This document shows positions 5,674 to 7,072 of a DNA stretch of 7,072 bases, one piece after another. The DNA is taken from assembly GCA_947478935.1 (NCBI GenBank), contig CANJXV010000131.1, positions 1-7,072 on the forward strand, read 5' to 3'. Numbering within the stretch: position 1 is the first letter of the stretch; each line of letters opens with the position of its first letter. A program made the translations under genes and the position numbers. The notes below the pieces were generated by a model. The model did not search any database. It worked only from the letters and a program-made list of their open reading frames with translations, and was not told where the DNA came from. The DNA is from Comamonadaceae bacterium (GTDB lineage: Bacteria; Pseudomonadota; Gammaproteobacteria; Burkholderiales; Burkholderiaceae_C).

Positions 5674-7072
5674 TCAAGCCAGCGGGCGCCACGCCCTATG
5701 ACTAGCGCCTAGCAATTCGTCTGCCGCAACTGGCCCTTCAGAGCCGGCTGCGTAGTGGGCCAGCGGCGCTTTGGGGTCGGCCCAGTATTCCTGTAAGGGG
5801 CGTACGATGTCCCAACCGGCCATCACGCTGTCCGAGCGTTGGAACAACGTGGCATCGCCAATCATGCAGTCGTAGATCAGAGTTTCATAGCCGGTGCTAG
5901 GCGCGTTTTGAAAGTAGTCCTTGTAGTGAAAGTCCATGTGCACTTGGCCGATTTGGATTTTCGGGCCGGGGATTTTGGCGCCGAAGGTGAGCATGGCGCC
6001 TTCGTCGGGCTGCAGCTTGATGACCAGCGCGTTGGGCGTGAGGGCTTCGGTTGCGGTATCGCGAAACAGCGAAAACGGTGGGCGCTTGAACTGGATAACG
6101 ATCTCGCTTTGGCGCTTGGCCATGGCCTTGCCGGTGCGCAAATAAAAGGGCACGCCCGCCCAGCGCCAGTTGTCGATGCCCAGCTTGAGGGCGACATAGG
6201 TCTCGGTTTTGCTGCCCGTGTGGACGCCTTCTTCCTTCAAGTAGCCCGCCAGTGCTTGGCCGTCGCGGCTACCGGCGCTGTATTGGGCGCGCACGCTGTC
6301 GGTGACGGCATCCACCCGGTGCACCGACTGCAGCACCTTTGTTTTTTCATTGCGCACCGCATCCGCGTCAAACGAGGCGGGCGATTCCATGGCCGTCAGT
6401 GCCAGCAGCTGGAAGACGTGGTTGGGCATCATGTCGCGCATGGCGCCGGTGGTTTCGTAAAAGGCCGCGCGCTTTTCCACGCCCACCGTTTCGGCCACGG
6501 TGATTTGCACATGGTCAATATGGTCGCGGTTCCATAGCGGCTCGAAGATACCGTTGGCAAAGCGCATCAGCATGATGTTTTGCACAGTTTCCTTACCCAG
6601 GAAGTGGTCCATGCGGTAGATCTGCGACTCGGCCAGGCTGTGGCGTAGCTGGGTATTGAGCGCTTGCGCCGAGGCCAGATCGCTGCCGAAAGGCTTTTCT
6701 ACCACCACACGGCGCCAATGGTGATTGGTCTCGTTGACCAATCCGGCAGCGCCGAGTTGATCGACGATGCCGCCGAAAAAGCGCGCACCGACGGCCAGGT
6801 AAAACATCACGTTGTCGTTGACCTGGTGGCTGGTCTTGACCGCTTCCAGGCGCTTGCCCAGCTCCCCATACGACGCCGCGGCCCCAAAGTCGGCCGACAA
6901 ATAGGTCATGCTGGACAGCAGGCGCTTGAGATTGGCCTCGTCCAGGGTTTGGGCATAGTGCTTATCGGCGGCGAATGCGCGTACCGACTCTTCCACATGG
7001 CTGCGAAAGGCCTCGTCGCTCATTTCCAGCCGGTCCACGCCGATGAGGGCGAAGTTGTTGGGCAAGAGATTC
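5674..7072 (-). CDS. zwf: Glucose-6-phosphate 1-dehydrogenase (partial, N-terminus outside window)
   Basis: Oxidises glucose 6-phosphate to 6-phosphogluconolactone with reduction of NAD(P)+, the entry step of the oxidative pentose phosphate and Entner-Doudoroff routes, in the cytosol. The frame runs off the right edge, reading NLLPNNFALIGVDR, an internal segment of the family, so there is no true start here; the TTG at 7065 is internal. Numbered from that TTG, visible landmarks are VVEKPFGSDL (121-130), YRMDHFLGKETVQN (150-163) with the substrate-binding and catalytic Asp-His, and MRDMMPNHVFQLLAL (209-223) with the second conserved His216. About 465 codons are present. Only about 30-35 residues, including the nucleotide-binding GxxGDL fingerprint, should be missing. 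The C-terminus is complete with a TGA at 5674-5676. Nothing looks degraded. Confidence 0.95.
   Translation of the reverse strand, partial: NLLPNNFALIGVDRLEMSDEAFRSHVEESVRAFAADKHYAQTLDEANLKRLLSSMTYLSADFGAAASYGELGKRLEAVKTSHQVNDNVMFYLAVGARFFGGIVDQLGAAGLVNETNHHWRRVVVEKPFGSDLASAQALNTQLRHSLAESQIYRMDHFLGKETVQNIMLMRFANGIFEPLWNRDHIDHVQITVAETVGVEKRAAFYETTGAMRDMMPNHVFQLLALTAMESPASFDADAVRNEKTKVLQSVHRVDAVTDSVRAQYSAGSRDGQALAGYLKEEGVHTGSKTETYVALKLGIDNWRWAGVPFYLRTGKAMAKRQSEIVIQFKRPPFSLFRDTATEALTPNALVIKLQPDEGAMLTFGAKIPGPKIQIGQVHMDFHYKDYFQNAPSTGYETLIYDCMIGDATLFQRSDSVMAGWDIVRPLQEYWADPKAPLAHYAAGSEGPVAADELLGASHRAWRPLA

Noticed and set aside
5839..6537. Plus-strand open frame of 232 codons
   Set aside because: Antisense shadow of zwf, a well-conserved gene; the product is a His/Val/Gly-rich artefact of the reverse frame.

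Overview
The window looks like a chromosomal stretch from a GC-rich betaproteobacterium, most likely Burkholderiales and perhaps Comamonadaceae. This rests on overall codon use and on the resemblance of the proteins to families common in that group (NRDE/TANGO2, DUF4864, zwf). No rRNA or other taxonomic marker is present, so the placement is an inference. I see no phage genes, CRISPR array, tRNA or intact insertion sequence.

Layout, left to right. Positions 1-409 (minus, running off the left edge) encode a YkgJ-type cysteine-cluster protein whose 5' end is hard to place and may carry a frame disruption. An AT-rich divergent spacer follows (about 507-866). A complete NRDE/TANGO2-family gene lies at 867-1625 (plus). 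A hairpin-rich convergent spacer separates it from a stand-alone ADP-dependent NAD(P)H-hydrate dehydratase at 1828-2706 (minus). A divergent spacer leads to a secreted DUF4864 protein at 2922-3362 (plus), which ends in a hairpin that overlaps its stop codon.

The right half is all on the minus strand. A probable zwf (glucose-6-phosphate dehydrogenase, 5' end outside the window) occupies 5674-7072 and is followed by a set of alternative hairpins. A 323-base leader precedes an S41/PDZ lipoprotein protease at 3791-5350. Its stop codon overlaps the start of a small lipoprotein gene at 3408-3794 in an ATGA junction.

Functional reading. Most genes are ordinary single-gene units: NADPH production (zwf), repair of hydrated NAD(P)H (dehydratase), possible haem handling (NRDE) and metal binding by a cysteine-rich protein. 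The only clear two-gene unit is the protease-lipoprotein pair. Both products carry lipoboxes, and the stop/start overlap suggests translational coupling. The pairing suggests, but does not prove, that the small lipoprotein is a partner, regulator or substrate of the protease. It is the most interesting candidate for an undescribed system here. The other points worth a look are the disrupted 5' end of the cysteine-cluster gene and the unusually basic reading frame upstream of the DUF4864 signal peptide.
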